A stretch of 64,000 bases of DNA, taken from Synechococcus sp. Nb3U1 (lineage in GTDB: Bacteria; Cyanobacteriota; Cyanobacteriia; Thermostichales; Thermostichaceae). This document shows, piece after piece, positions 1-10,085 of the stretch (positions are counted from its first letter, which is position 1; each line of letters begins with the position of its first letter). The stretch is from the NCBI RefSeq assembly GCF_021533835.1, contig NZ_JAKFYQ010000001.1:778079-842078 (forward strand), given 5' to 3'. Made by a program: the position numbers and the translations under genes. Under the pieces are notes generated by a model. That model was not told the DNA's origin. It did no database searches and saw only the letters and a program-made list of their open reading frames with translations.

Positions 1-974
<974 letters not shown>

Positions 975-1577
975 TCAGGAAACTGCTGCTAGAGCTGGTT
1001 GGGGCCTTTTGCTGATCACCTGATCGATCAATCCATACTCCTTGGCTTGTTCTGGGGTCATGAAATTGTCGCGGTCGGTATCCCGTTCGATGCGCTCCAA
1101 GGGTTGGCCGGTGTGGTGAGCCAGCAGGCTATTCAGGCTTTGCTTGATGTAGAGGATCTCTTTGGCCTGAATTTCGATGTCGGTAGCTGGCCCCTGGGCC
1201 CCACCTAAGGGTTGGTGGATCATAATGCGAGCGTGGGGAAGGGCGATGCGCTTGCCTTTGGTGCCGCCCGCCAGCAGAAAGGCCCCCATACTGGCTGCCA
1301 ACCCGATGCAGATGGTGGATACATCCGGCTGAATGTGCTGCATCGTGTCGTAAATGGCCATACCGGCATAAACGGAGCCGCCGGGGGAGTTGATATAGAG
1401 ATAGATATCCTTTTCGGGATCCTCAGATTCCAGGTAGAGCATCTGAGCCACGATCAGGTTAGAAATGTCATCATCCACCTGGGTGCCCAAGAAGATAATC
1501 CGATCCCGCAGCAGACGCGAGTAGATGTCGAAGGCGCGTTCGCCCCGCGCAGATTGCTCGATAACGGTGGGAATCAT
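975..1577 (-). CDS. clpP: ATP-dependent Clp protease proteolytic subunit ClpP
   Basis: This is a 200-residue serine protease subunit that forms the double-heptamer degradation chamber used with ClpC/ClpX unfoldases in the cytoplasm. The catalytic triad is visible: Ser96 in GLAASMGAF, His121 in MIHQP and Asp170 in DTDRDNF. The oxyanion glycines lie in NSPGGSV near residues 63-69. Length and start ([15 protein letters not shown]) match the typical active ClpP, not the inactive ClpR type that lacks the triad. Cyanobacteria carry several clpP paralogues, so the paralogue number cannot be assigned. It is monocistronic here, with a terminator downstream and a divergent aminotransferase upstream. 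Confidence 0.96.
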   Translation of the reverse strand: MIPTVIEQSARGERAFDIYSRLLRDRIIFLGTQVDDDISNLIVAQMLYLESEDPEKDIYLYINSPGGSVYAGMAIYDTMQHIQPDVSTICIGLAASMGAFLLAGGTKGKRIALPHARIMIHQPLGGAQGPATDIEIQAKEILYIKQSLNSLLAHHTGQPLERIERDTDRDNFMTPEQAKEYGLIDQVISKRPQPALAAVS

Positions 1578-1771
1578 GCCAGTCCAAGTGATGGGTCAAT
1601 TCTTCTAGTGTAAGCTGCCGACCGGATCCCTTGCTCAGGAGGGTTTACCGCCCACGATCCGTACCAGTCTAAGCAGCAAAGATCTGTACCTAGTCTATGG
1701 GGTAGGGGGGTCTGCTAAGATTCCGAAACTTATGGATCCTGTCATCCCCAGTCCGGGAAAGGAAGGCTGCT

Positions 1772-3049
1772 GTGGATCCCCGCTTGTCTCATTTGGGCCA
1801 ACGCATGTCTCGTCTATCGGGGGTGCGGGCTATCAACAAAGATATTGCCGAAACTCTGCAAAAAGAGGGATCCCATTGGATTGATTTGGGGGCGGGCAAC
1901 CCGGTGATTTTGTCGGAAGTGGAAGCGATGTGGCGCCGCTACACTCAAGAGCTGATGGCAGAGCCAGAATTTGGTCAAGTGCTCTGTCGCTATGGGGTGA
2001 GCCAGGGCTATGGGCCCCTGATCGAGGCCGTGGTGGATTATTTCAACCGGGAGTATGGCTGGGGCATAACGCGACGGAATGTTCTGATCACCCCTGGAAG
2101 TCAAAGTTTTTATTTTTTTGCCGTGAATGTGTTTTGTGGGCCAGATGCTGACGGGCAAAGACGACCTCTCCTGTTGCCCCTTAGCCCCGATTACACCGGC
2201 TATGGCGGGATCCTCATCGAGGAGTCCGATCTAAAAGCCACGCCCCCCACCATCGAGAAACAGGGATCCCATACGTTCAAATACCGCCCAGATCTGGAGC
2301 GACTGCAGGTGGATGAACAGGTGGGAGCAATTTTGTTTTCCCGGCCCTGTAACCCAACCGGCAACGTGATCACCGATGAGGAAGTGGCACAGATCGTGCA
2401 GCGGGCTGCTGCTGCCGATGTGCCGGTGATCATCGATTCTGCCTATGCCATTCCCTTTCCTCACCTCACGTATGTACCCATGGGCTTGACTTGGGCCGAC
2501 AATGTTATCCATTGCTTCAGCCTCTCCAAGGCAGGCTTGCCAGGGGAACGGGTGGGGATTGCCATTGGGCCAGAACATCTTTTGCAACCTGTGGAATGTT
2601 TTCAGGCCAATGCCAGCATTCACTCCTCCCAACTGGGTCAGGCCATCGCGGCACGGGCGATTCGCTCCAGAGAACTAGCCAAGCTCTCAGAGCAGGTGAT
2701 CCGCCCCCATTACTGGCAGAAGATGGAACGCCTACAGGTGGCTTTTGGACGAGAATTTCCCGATGATTTGCCCTGGTTCTTGCACAGGGCAGAAGGAGCT
2801 TTATTTGCCTGGTTGTGGCTGCCGGAGCTGCCCATTTCTGACCGAGAACTCTACCAGCGGTTGAAACAAAAAGGGGTGGTGGTTGTGCCGGGATCCCCCT
2901 TCTTCCCAGGGATAGATCCAAGTTGGCCGCATCAATATCAGTGTGTGCGCATCAGCTTAACGGCAACACTAGAGCAAATTGAGCAGGGGGTAACTATCCT
3001 CAGCCAGGTGGTGGAGCAGGCCCATGCAAGAACTCCGTTGAGGGTGTGA
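1772..3049 (+). CDS. avtA: AvtA-type valine-pyruvate aminotransferase
   Basis: This is a 425-residue fold-type I PLP aminotransferase. It resembles AvtA, which transfers the amino group between valine and pyruvate/alanine and so links branched-chain and alanine metabolism. PLP-site features include the Asn/Pro motif RPCNPTGN near residue 190, the Asp/Tyr pair in DSAYAIPFP, and the Schiff-base lysine in SLSKAGLPGERVG. The extra segment between the small N-terminal part and LPLSPDYTGY is typical of AvtA as opposed to AspC. It starts at GTG with the purine-rich AGGAAGG about 5 nt upstream. It is followed after 7 nt by a 36-codon membrane ORF that is probably co-transcribed. Substrate assignment rests on family resemblance only. 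Confidence 0.85.
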   Translation: MDPRLSHLGQRMSRLSGVRAINKDIAETLQKEGSHWIDLGAGNPVILSEVEAMWRRYTQELMAEPEFGQVLCRYGVSQGYGPLIEAVVDYFNREYGWGITRRNVLITPGSQSFYFFAVNVFCGPDADGQRRPLLLPLSPDYTGYGGILIEESDLKATPPTIEKQGSHTFKYRPDLERLQVDEQVGAILFSRPCNPTGNVITDEEVAQIVQRAAAADVPVIIDSAYAIPFPHLTYVPMGLTWADNVIHCFSLSKAGLPGERVGIAIGPEHLLQPVECFQANASIHSSQLGQAIAARAIRSRELAKLSEQVIRPHYWQKMERLQVAFGREFPDDLPWFLHRAEGALFAWLWLPELPISDRELYQRLKQKGVVVVPGSPFFPGIDPSWPHQYQCVRISLTATLEQIEQGVTILSQVVEQAHARTPLRV

Positions 3050-3056
3050 GGAGAAG

Positions 3057-3167
3057 ATGGACTTAATCCCTGATGAGCCGATGGTGATCGCCAGCTTGCT
3101 GGGTTTGGCCCTGCTGGGGATCCTAATCTTGAATTTGGCCGGTGGTGGGTCAAGCGATGCAGATTAG
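3057..3167 (+). CDS. 36-residue single-span membrane microprotein, unrecognised
   Basis: The ATG lies 7 nt after the avtA stop, and GAGGAG sits immediately upstream as a good ribosome-binding site. The peptide begins M-D-L-I-P-D-E-P-M. It has one hydrophobic helix (about residues 9-29, rich in Leu/Ile/Gly/Ala) and a short polar tail GGGSSDAD. Length and architecture resemble the small subunits of photosystems, cytochrome b6f and NDH-1, but I could not match PetG/L/M/N, PsaI/M, or PsbM/X/Ycf12. The ribosome-binding site, helix and tight coupling to avtA argue for a real gene. Confidence 0.5.
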   Translation: MDLIPDEPMVIASLLGLALLGILILNLAGGGSSDAD

Positions 3168-3193
3168 ATCTGGTTAGATCTGGTTAGATCTGG
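3164..3193. repeat. Three tandem copies of a 10-bp unit
   Basis: TTAGATCTGG is repeated exactly three times. It starts in the last codons of the 36-codon ORF and ends 65 bp before tRNA-Glu. It reads like slipped-strand expansion of a short motif. Confidence 0.85.
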
Positions 3194-3258
3194 GAAAATG
3201 TGCAGGTTGACAAGATGACACTTACTTCCCTAGGATCAGAATCACGTCATTTGCAGAT

Positions 3259-3331
3259 GCCCCCATCGTCTAGAGGCCTAGGACACATCCCTTTCACGGA
3301 TGCGACAGGGGTTCGAATCCCCTTGGGGGTA
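3259..3331 (+). tRNA. tRNA-Glu (UUC)
   Basis: A complete 73-nt cloverleaf is visible. The acceptor arm GCCCCCA pairs with TGGGGGT, and the discriminator is A at 3331. The anticodon loop CTTTCAC gives UUC, and the T-arm is GGGGTTCGAATCCCC. CCA is not encoded. In cyanobacteria this tRNA also supplies glutamyl-tRNA for tetrapyrrole (haem and chlorophyll) synthesis. Confidence 0.96.
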
Positions 3332-3620
3332 TATTGGCGAGATTCAGTACAGCCCGTTCACGAGCCGTAGCTTAGCTATCCGCGAGGGTTGGCTCCCTTC
3401 ATCCAGGGGGAGAGAGAAGATTTTGGGGGATTGGAGTAAATCTGACGTAGAAATCTGACGTAAACTGCACCTTACGTCCTTTGGCTTCACCAGCCTTGCT
3501 CAGGCCAAAACCTTCCCACCTGGCTCACCGAACTGTGCCCTGTGGGCCGCCGAGGGTAAACGGGTGAGTGGGACGGAGTCCTACCCACCCCCCAGATGCC
3601 GATACTGTTGCGGAAAACAT
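3332..3620. other. Intergenic stretch between tRNA-Glu and the isi operon, no gene seen
   Basis: About 290 bases follow the tRNA. They lie downstream of the tRNA and of the leftward isi operon, so any terminators of both should be here. I see only a weak stem near 3569-3590 (GTGGGAC...CCCAC) and no supported ORF. Confidence 0.5.
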
Positions 3621-5186
3621 TCAAAGCCCTGGTAAAACCTGGGCGAACACATCAACGCTGCTCAGGAGCATGTAGGCAAACAGCACGCCACCTACACCCC
3701 CCACCAAGAAGCCCCCAGCAAACTGGCTCCAACCGCCACGGGTACGTAGATTTTCTGGCAACTCATCGGATCCGGCAGAGACCCGAACAGGCTGAGGGGA
3801 TCCGCTCGATTCCGCCATCAGTTGTACCCCTGGCGTTGGGTAGGCCACCGATCCATAGGGAGTATTGGCCACGGCCACCCAGCGGGATTTGGGGAAGGAC
3901 ACCTGCCCGTAGATGGACAGACAAACCGTGAGGATCAGCACCAAGCCAATGGCCCCCAGGGTACCCGCCGTCAAAGCGAGCTCCCAATCCCGCAATGGCC
4001 CCAGCTTGTAAAACGGCCCCAGTAGCAAGTAACCATGGGCCATTCCCACCTCCAAACCCCGCACCATCGGCGATAGCCCTTCCCGGTAAATCGGCAAATT
4101 CTGTAGCAGTAGGAGGGTTAAATCGCTACCATTTACGGGGGTGTTGAAGTTACCCACTTGGGGATCCACCGTTTTCACCCAGCCCCCCTGCTGAAAGTCA
4201 AAACCGGTTGCTGCCGCCCGAGCACGAATGGCATGCCAAATGTGCCCCGCCAAAAACAGGATCCCCAAGACAAAGTGGGCGGTTGCCAACCATGTGCGAC
4301 TGGTAACTACCCCCATCTCATCGGCTCCCAATCCTACTGGCCCATAAAAGGCCACTGGATAGACCGTCTCATTGACGCTGACAAAATAGGCTGCCAGGAT
4401 CCCCATGTAGGCTAAAGCCCCTAGGCTATAGGAAAGATAAGCCTCCCCAGAGTAGATCAGCACCCGCTTGGCCCAAGTAAAAGGCCGCGTCGCCATGTGC
4501 CAAAATCCACCCAGAATGCAGATCAAGCCCACATAAACATGGCCACCCACCACATCTTCTAGGTTGTTCACCCCAGCCATCCCCTGCTCCCCAAGCAGCG
4601 GTGTGAGATAGGCAAAAATGCGAACCGGATTCAGGGTGGGATCCGTAATCAGGCGCACCCGATCCAGAGAAGCATCGTATAGACCACCCCAAAACAGGGC
4701 TTTGGCCACCAGTAACCAAGCCCCTAACCCCAAGAAAACCAGGTGAATGCCAATGATTGTGGTCATTTTGTCGTCATCTTCCCAGTCGTAGCCGAAAAAG
4801 CCAGCAAAGTTCTCCCCTTTGGCCAGCACCTCAGGCCCCAGCAGGGCATGATAAACTCCCCCAGCCCCCAGTACTGCCGAGGCGATTAGGTGCAACACCC
4901 CCACCACAAAAAAGGGATAGGGATCCGTCACCAGCCCTTCCGCCCCAACTCCAATTCCCAACGTGGCCAAGTGGGGCAACAGAATCAGCCCTTGACTGTA
5001 CATCGGTTGAGCGGGATCCCAGTGGGCCAACTCAAACAGGGTCATCCCCCCAGCCCAGAGCAGAATCAACCCAGCATGGGCCACATGAGCACCCAACAAT
5101 TTCCCGGATAAATCTACAAAACGGGCATTGCCAGCAATCCAACCAGGACTGGATACTGCTGGTGGAGAAGACATAGCTGTTGTCAT
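3621..5186 (-). CDS. IsiA-type chlorophyll antenna fused to a PsaL domain
   Basis: This is a 521-residue membrane protein. Residues 1-335 form a six-helix CP43-like (IsiA/Pcb) chlorophyll-binding unit with the family's conserved His-containing helices, for example [10 protein letters not shown] (31-40), [12 protein letters not shown] (144-155) and the VGGHVYVGL region (213-221). Residues about 342-515 are a photosystem I PsaL-like domain: [33 protein letters not shown], then three hydrophobic segments ending near 510. PsaL is the PSI trimerisation subunit, so the fusion should dock antenna chlorophyll directly into or beside PSI under iron stress. IsiA proteins with a C-terminal PsaL domain are known from some cyanobacteria as a chlorophyll-binding subtype. 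It is the third gene of the isiA-isiB-isiA/psaL cluster, 82 nt after isiB. It starts at ATG 5186; an in-frame ATG at 5174 is an alternative. Confidence 0.93.
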   Translation of the reverse strand: MTTAMSSPPAVSSPGWIAGNARFVDLSGKLLGAHVAHAGLILLWAGGMTLFELAHWDPAQPMYSQGLILLPHLATLGIGVGAEGLVTDPYPFFVVGVLHLIASAVLGAGGVYHALLGPEVLAKGENFAGFFGYDWEDDDKMTTIIGIHLVFLGLGAWLLVAKALFWGGLYDASLDRVRLITDPTLNPVRIFAYLTPLLGEQGMAGVNNLEDVVGGHVYVGLICILGGFWHMATRPFTWAKRVLIYSGEAYLSYSLGALAYMGILAAYFVSVNETVYPVAFYGPVGLGADEMGVVTSRTWLATAHFVLGILFLAGHIWHAIRARAAATGFDFQQGGWVKTVDPQVGNFNTPVNGSDLTLLLLQNLPIYREGLSPMVRGLEVGMAHGYLLLGPFYKLGPLRDWELALTAGTLGAIGLVLILTVCLSIYGQVSFPKSRWVAVANTPYGSVAYPTPGVQLMAESSGSPQPVRVSAGSDELPENLRTRGGWSQFAGGFLVGGVGGVLFAYMLLSSVDVFAQVLPGL

Positions 5187-5268
5187 CGATCCTCCTCAAA
5201 GTTAATCAATAAGGCCCAATCTTCAAGACTTCTAGGCTCACGATCTAAGAACAATACTCCTCGTCCTC

Positions 5269-5778
5269 TCATAGGCCAAACGTAGGCTTGAGTTTAGCCG
5301 TCCATTCTTTCACCCGCTTTTCCGTCAGTTCCGATTGATTGTCTTCATCCAAAGCCAACCCTACAAACTGACCATTTACCAATCCCCTCGATTCGTTAAA
5401 CTCATAGCCATCAATGGGCCAAGAACCGACATTTTTCCCGCCTCGCTCAGCGATTTTCTCCGCTAGAATCCCCATCGCATCCTGAAAGTTATCGGGATAG
5501 CCGAACTGATCTCCAACCCCAAAATAGGCTACTGTCTTACCCGAAAAATCTATTTCATCCAAATTTGGAAAAAATCCATCCCAATCAGACTGCAACTCGC
5601 CAATATTCCAGGTAGGGCAGCCGATGATCAGATAGTTGTATTTATCAAAATCTTCAATGCTAGCCTCCGAGATATCGATCAAATCTACATTCTCTTCCCC
5701 CAACTCCTTTTGGATCATCTCAGCAACTGTTTCCGTGTTACCAGTTTGAGTGCCAAAAAACAAACCAACTTTTGCCAT
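5269..5778 (-). CDS. isiB: Long-chain flavodoxin (IsiB)
   Basis: This is a 169-residue FMN electron carrier that replaces ferredoxin between PSI and FNR when iron is scarce. The phosphate-binding loop FFGTQTGNTET lies at the N-terminus. The FMN-contact loops CPTWNIGELQSDW and FGVGDQFGYPDNF, and the long-chain insertion, are present. The upstream GTG at 5781 is less likely than ATG 5778, because flavodoxins begin MAKVGLFFGTQTG and GGAG sits 8 nt before the ATG. It lies between two IsiA-family genes on the same strand, 52 nt after isiA, the classical iron-stress operon order. Confidence 0.97.
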   Translation of the reverse strand: MAKVGLFFGTQTGNTETVAEMIQKELGEENVDLIDISEASIEDFDKYNYLIIGCPTWNIGELQSDWDGFFPNLDEIDFSGKTVAYFGVGDQFGYPDNFQDAMGILAEKIAERGGKNVGSWPIDGYEFNESRGLVNGQFVGLALDEDNQSELTEKRVKEWTAKLKPTFGL

Positions 5779-5830
5779 CACTTCTGCTCCAAAACTGCAA
5801 AGTAAACCTCAACACTCCACTCCAAACTCC

Positions 5831-6874
5831 TCAGGTCATCTGAACAGGCTGAGCAGGTGCATTCAGCTTGCCCGTACGGAAGTTGAACCCGCGTGCCTTG
5901 AGAGCATGAAAAAGATGCCCCTGAAGGAAGAAAAAGGCCAACCAAAAATGGGTGTTGGCAAGCCACACCCGGGAAGTTAGTTCCCCCCCTTGCTCGAATA
6001 AGGGATAGCGATCCAACCCCACCTGCAACAGCGGCCCGTAGAACACCTCTGGATAGACCACCGAATTCACCGAGACAAAATAGGCAGCGATGAATCCCAT
6101 CAAGGCCAAAGCACCCAAGCTGTAGGAAAGATAGGCTTCCCCAGACCCGATAAAGAGCCGCTCTACCCAGCCAAAAGGCTTCGTGGCAATGTGCCAAACT
6201 CCCCCTGCCACCAGCAGTAGCCCCACCCAGATGTGGCCGCCCACCACATCCTCCAGACTGTCTACCCCAGCGATCCAATGCCGCCCCTCTATGCCCAACA
6301 CATGGCCAAAAGGATTGAGATCGGGAGAGATGGTGCGCACTGCCCCCACTCCAGAGTCATACAGCCCCCCGAAGACCATTGCCTTCAGCACCAGTAACCA
6401 GGCCCCCAGCCCCAGCAATACCAGATGGATCCCTAAAATGGTGGTCATCTTGTTTTTGTCTTGCCAGTCGTAGCTGAAGAGAGGGAAGGTCTTGGCCTCC
6501 AACACCGCCGGCCCCCGCAAGGCATGGAAGATGCCCCCGAATCCCAAGAAGGCCGAGCTGATCAAATGCACTGCCCCCACTGCAAAGTAGGTGTCGGTCT
6601 CCAGCACTTCCCCGCCAGATCCCACCCCCAGGCCCAAACTGGCCAGGTGAGGCAAAAGAATCAACCTTTGCTCATACATCGGTTGGCTGGGATCGAAATT
6701 GGCCAACTCGATCAAGGTCATCACCCCGGCCCAGAGAACGATCAGCCCAGCATGGGCCACATGCGCCCCCAACAGCCGACCCGAAAGCTCCGTTAAACGG
6801 GCGTTGCCCGCCCACCACGGGATCCCCTCCTGAGAGCCAGACTCATTACCCTGCACCCGTGTCGTTGCCGTCAT
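5831..6874 (-). CDS. isiA: Iron-stress chlorophyll-binding protein IsiA (CP43')
   Basis: This is a 347-residue six-helix CP43-like antenna protein. It lacks the large lumenal loop of CP43 and forms rings around PSI during iron limitation. Typical stretches are [20 protein letters not shown] at the N-terminus, [16 protein letters not shown] in the middle and [20 protein letters not shown] near the C-terminus, with conserved histidines as chlorophyll ligands. The start is ATG 6874 (M-T-A-T-T-R-V), with GGAG 9 nt upstream; an upstream in-frame TTG is unlikely. First gene of the isi operon. It is divergent from the imelysin gene across 356 bp containing palindromes that look like Fur boxes. Confidence 0.95.
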   Translation of the reverse strand: MTATTRVQGNESGSQEGIPWWAGNARLTELSGRLLGAHVAHAGLIVLWAGVMTLIELANFDPSQPMYEQRLILLPHLASLGLGVGSGGEVLETDTYFAVGAVHLISSAFLGFGGIFHALRGPAVLEAKTFPLFSYDWQDKNKMTTILGIHLVLLGLGAWLLVLKAMVFGGLYDSGVGAVRTISPDLNPFGHVLGIEGRHWIAGVDSLEDVVGGHIWVGLLLVAGGVWHIATKPFGWVERLFIGSGEAYLSYSLGALALMGFIAAYFVSVNSVVYPEVFYGPLLQVGLDRYPLFEQGGELTSRVWLANTHFWLAFFFLQGHLFHALKARGFNFRTGKLNAPAQPVQMT

Positions 6875-6978
6875 ATTCAGTGACTCCAAACCTTGAGATT
6901 GAGATAAAGGCCAGAACTCCTACCCCAGCAGTGGCCCTGGCCCGATGGACACATCCTTTTGAAACAAGCGAACACTAA

Positions 6979-6993
6979 TGAGATTTAATCTCA
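6979..6993. promoter_or_regulatory. Candidate Fur box 1
   Basis: TGAGATTTAATCTCA is a palindrome apart from its three central bases. It sits 105 nt upstream of the isiA start codon and continues into AATAGCTA. Confidence 0.55.
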
Positions 6994-7168
6994 ATAGCTA
7001 TGCTTTGACCCACCCTAGAGCTGCTGAAACTAAATATCAATAGCTATCTAGTTAAGTTTTATTAAGTAAAGATCGGTATAGGGAGATGAATTAGGTGAGG
7101 AGGGCTTTCAGGAGGATGGTTGGGTTGAGGACTGCTCTTGAAGCTACAAAAAACTAGATCTTTTTAAG

Positions 7169-7181
7169 ATTGAGTCTCAAT
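7169..7181. promoter_or_regulatory. Candidate Fur box 2
   Basis: ATTGAGTCTCAAT is a 6+1+6 palindrome 49 nt upstream of the imelysin start codon. It is followed by the same AGCT-type flank as box 1. A partial copy, TTGAGATGAAATT, follows at about 7204. Confidence 0.55.
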
Positions 7182-7230
7182 AGCTGAATTACAATGCAGT
7201 CCATTGAGATGAAATTTGGAGTTGTAGGGT

Positions 7231-8481
7231 ATGTCGGCACACCTCAAGCTCTGGGCAGGGATTGGGCTTTGGGCAACCCAAGCTCTGGGGCACCACATCC
7301 TTCTGCATGGTTCAGGGATTGCTCAGGCTGAAATGATGAAGGAGCCCAACTTAACGTCTGAGGTTCCCTGGTTGCTGGCCCAAACCAATCCGGACTGTCG
7401 GCCCATTGCGGTGGAGGGAGGGGGTGAGGGAGGAGAAGGGGGCGAGGGATCCTCTGGCCCTGCCATTCCGACTATGACCTTGGCTTCTGAGCAACAGTTT
7501 CAAGATCCACAGATTATTCTCGACTTTGTGGATCAAGTGGTGATCCCCAACTATGAGCAGCTGGCCACCGAAACTCAGGATCTGGCTGCAGTGGTGCAAG
7601 CCTTTGTAGAAACGCCCGAACAGATGAAGCTAGAGGCGGCCCGTCAAGCTTGGTTCACCGCCCGCATTACTTGGGAAGAGAGCGAAGCCTATGCCTTTGG
7701 GCCGGCAGCTTCTTTGGGGTTGGATGCGGATCTGGATGAATGGCCCCTCAACGAGATGGATGTGGTGAAGGTTCTGGAGAGCGGGGATCCCCTCACCCCC
7801 GAGACCATCGTAGAGCTCGAAAGTGGGCAAAAGGGGTTTCACGCCATAGGCTTTCTGCTGTTCGGCGTGGATAACAACAAGTCTTTGGCAGATTTCACCC
7901 CACGGGACTTGGAGTATTTGGCCGCCGTCACCCCGGTATTGGCAGATACCGCTCATGAGCTGCTCAAAAGTTGGACGGAGGGTGTACAGAGCTTTCCCCC
8001 TTACCGAGATGAACTGGTGAAAGCAGGAGAAAGTAGCAACACTTATCTCACCCTGCAGGCGGCTGCCGAAGAGATCGCCCAAGGGATCCTGGGGCTGTTG
8101 GATGAACTGGGCAATGTCAAAATCGGCGAAGCTTTTGCAGAACAAAACCCCTTTCTGCTGGAAAGTCGCTTTGCTCACCATTCTTTGCCAGAGTTTGAGG
8201 CCAACCTGCGTAGCGCTCAATATGCCTATTCAGGAGGCTTTAGAGAGCGACAAGGGCGTAGCCTGAGCGAGTTTGTCAAAAGTATTGATCCCGCTTTAGA
8301 TACCCAAATTCAGACACAGTTTCAGCAGGCCGCAGCAACCCTAGCCGAGATTCCCTCTCCCATTGAAAAGAGCCTTTGTGATCCACAGGCCCGTGTCAAA
8401 ATCACTACTGCTCAAGACCAAGTTTTGCGTATCCACGATACTTTTGCCCAGCGGGTTCTTCCCCTTTTTCAACAGCAATAG
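7231..8481 (+). CDS. irpA: Imelysin-family iron-regulated protein (IrpA-like)
   Basis: This is a 416-residue exported protein. An N-terminal hydrophobic signal ends near AQA (about residues 30-32), followed by a Gly/Glu-rich linker (about 62-74). The imelysin domain then carries the GxHxxxxLL-type motif GFHAIGFLLFG near residue 208. Imelysin proteins are periplasmic or outer-membrane proteins induced by iron starvation, and several take part in iron uptake; the ligand is unsettled. It is followed by a DUF1111 dihaem cytochrome, a common imelysin partner, and is divergent from the isi operon. ATG 7231 has GGAG 9 nt upstream. Confidence 0.85.
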   Translation: MSAHLKLWAGIGLWATQALGHHILLHGSGIAQAEMMKEPNLTSEVPWLLAQTNPDCRPIAVEGGGEGGEGGEGSSGPAIPTMTLASEQQFQDPQIILDFVDQVVIPNYEQLATETQDLAAVVQAFVETPEQMKLEAARQAWFTARITWEESEAYAFGPAASLGLDADLDEWPLNEMDVVKVLESGDPLTPETIVELESGQKGFHAIGFLLFGVDNNKSLADFTPRDLEYLAAVTPVLADTAHELLKSWTEGVQSFPPYRDELVKAGESSNTYLTLQAAAEEIAQGILGLLDELGNVKIGEAFAEQNPFLLESRFAHHSLPEFEANLRSAQYAYSGGFRERQGRSLSEFVKSIDPALDTQIQTQFQQAAATLAEIPSPIEKSLCDPQARVKITTAQDQVLRIHDTFAQRVLPLFQQQ

Positions 8482-8690
8482 ACCCAGAAGGATTTTCATC
8501 TTTACATTACGATTTGGTTAGCTTTAGCCTGTCTCTACCAAGGTACAGCCTTTTCCAGCGTTATCTGATACAGCAGATTCAGGTCAATTCCTTGCCCCAT
8601 AAGGTTTTTTGCCTAACTCAAGGGCCTGCGTAAAGTCGGAAAAGGCTGTAGGGTTGAGCAGCTTATCAAGTATCTTCTCGCTCAGTGCTG

Positions 8691-10085
8691 ATGATGTTGC
8701 TCTCCTTGTTCTGGCGTATGCGTCGAAGGGTTCGGATCCTGGTGCTAGGGGTGGGATCCCTTTTGGCAGCGGGCCTTCTGGCTCTTCATGGCGGATCCCA
8801 GCCCTTGCCCCCCCGAGCGGGTGGAGAAACAACCCTCTGGAATCGTACTTCCGCTGCCTACGAGCAACCTGCTCCCAACTTCGAGCCCGACTGGGCCAAA
8901 CTACATGCGATGGGAGACGGCACCTTCGAGGCTCGTTTTGTAACTGCTCCAGCCCCTGTCAATCCGGGGTTGGGGCCTATGTTTAACAACAACTCCTGTG
9001 CCGGTTGTCATCTTAGGAATGGCCGTGGCCTACCCGAAAAAGGACAGCGGGTGGTGCGAGTCAGCCAGTACCAGCCCCTTAAGGATTGGGATCCCGTCCT
9101 CAGCCCTTTAGGTTGGGAGGCGATGGCCCCGAACAGCAATACCCCCCCCGTACCCGGCATCGGCACGCAAGTACAGGAAAAAGCCATTTGGGGTTATCAG
9201 CCGGAAGCCAAAGTAGACCTGAATTGGCAAGAACAAACAGGCCAATACCCAGATGGAACATCCTACACACTGCGCTTTCCTGAGGTGAAGTTACATACTC
9301 CGGAGGGAAACCCGATTGACAGTGTCTTGTTCTCCCTGCGGATCCCTCAGCCAGTGTTTGGGGTTGGGTTATTGGAGGCGATTCCGGAGGCGGAGCTGTT
9401 ACAATGGGCGGATCCTGACGATATTGATCAGGATGGTATTTCTGGGCGACCCAATTTTGTTTGGGATGCCGTCCATCAGCAAATCTCACTTGGACGATTT
9501 GGCTGGAAAGCCAACACCCCTAACCTCGAGCAACAAACTGCCGCTGCCTATGTCAACGACATGGGCGTAACGAATCCTTTATTTCCAGCTTTTGATGGTA
9601 GCCATGACATTGATGAAGCGACCTTGAGGGCCACGACAGTTTATGTGCAAACCCTAGCCGTACCTGGCCGTACCCTCTGGCAGGAGCCAACCGTACAGCA
9701 GGGAGAAAAGCTCTTTGCCCAAGCCCAATGTACCGCCTGTCACCTGCCAGAACTGCGCACCGGGATTCACGAAATAGCCGCTTTGCAAAACCAAATCATT
9801 CACCCCTACACAGATCTGCTACTGCATGACATGGGAGAGAGATTAGCAGATCATCGTCCTGACTTTCAGGCCACAGGCAGCGAATGGCGTACACCGCCTC
9901 TGTGGGGTATTGGCTTGTCGCAAACGGTTTTGCCCTATTCTGGCTACTTGCATGATGGCCGCGCCCGCAACCTAGAGGAGGCCATTCTTTGGCACGGCGG
10001 AGAAGCGGAAAAGTCCCGAAAAGCATTTCAAAACATGAGCCCTAAGGATAGGGAAGCTTTAGTTTATTTTCTCCGCACCCTCTAG
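8691..10085 (+). CDS. DUF1111 dihaem c-type cytochrome (imelysin partner)
   Basis: This is a 464-residue exported redox protein. An N-terminal membrane/signal segment follows an Arg-rich start (WRMRRRVRILVLGVG). There are two CxxCH haem-attachment motifs: CAGCH in NNNSCAGCHLRNGRG (about residue 103) and CTACH in QCTACHLPELRTG (about 345). The conserved DUF1111 stretches PLWGIGLSQTV and YLHDGRARNLEEAILWHGGE are present. Family members are often encoded beside imelysins in iron-uptake loci and are thought to act in periplasmic electron transfer to iron or copper. The start is uncertain: GTG 8685, ATG 8691 and ATG 8694 are all possible and none has a clear ribosome-binding site. Confidence 0.85.
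   Translation: MMLLSLFWRMRRRVRILVLGVGSLLAAGLLALHGGSQPLPPRAGGETTLWNRTSAAYEQPAPNFEPDWAKLHAMGDGTFEARFVTAPAPVNPGLGPMFNNNSCAGCHLRNGRGLPEKGQRVVRVSQYQPLKDWDPVLSPLGWEAMAPNSNTPPVPGIGTQVQEKAIWGYQPEAKVDLNWQEQTGQYPDGTSYTLRFPEVKLHTPEGNPIDSVLFSLRIPQPVFGVGLLEAIPEAELLQWADPDDIDQDGISGRPNFVWDAVHQQISLGRFGWKANTPNLEQQTAAAYVNDMGVTNPLFPAFDGSHDIDEATLRATTVYVQTLAVPGRTLWQEPTVQQGEKLFAQAQCTACHLPELRTGIHEIAALQNQIIHPYTDLLLHDMGERLADHRPDFQATGSEWRTPPLWGIGLSQTVLPYSGYLHDGRARNLEEAILWHGGEAEKSRKAFQNMSPKDREALVYFLRTL

Larger units (their letters stand above)
6875..7230. promoter_or_regulatory. Bidirectional iron-stress promoter region between isiA and the imelysin gene
   Basis: This 356-bp AT-rich spacer separates two divergent iron-stress units. 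It holds three related elements that share TCAATAGCT: around 6977-7000, 7035-7047 and 7169-7187. Two contain inverted repeats of the GAGAT...ATCTC or ATTGAG...CTCAAT kind. The AT-rich composition and the paired palindromes fit Fur operators. Direct Fur binding is inference from gene content. Confidence 0.65.

Noticed and set aside
3470-3590. Possible IS200/IS605 (tnpB) remnant near the isi operon end
   Set aside because: Only a few scattered residues looked similar and no frame stays open. I could not support it.
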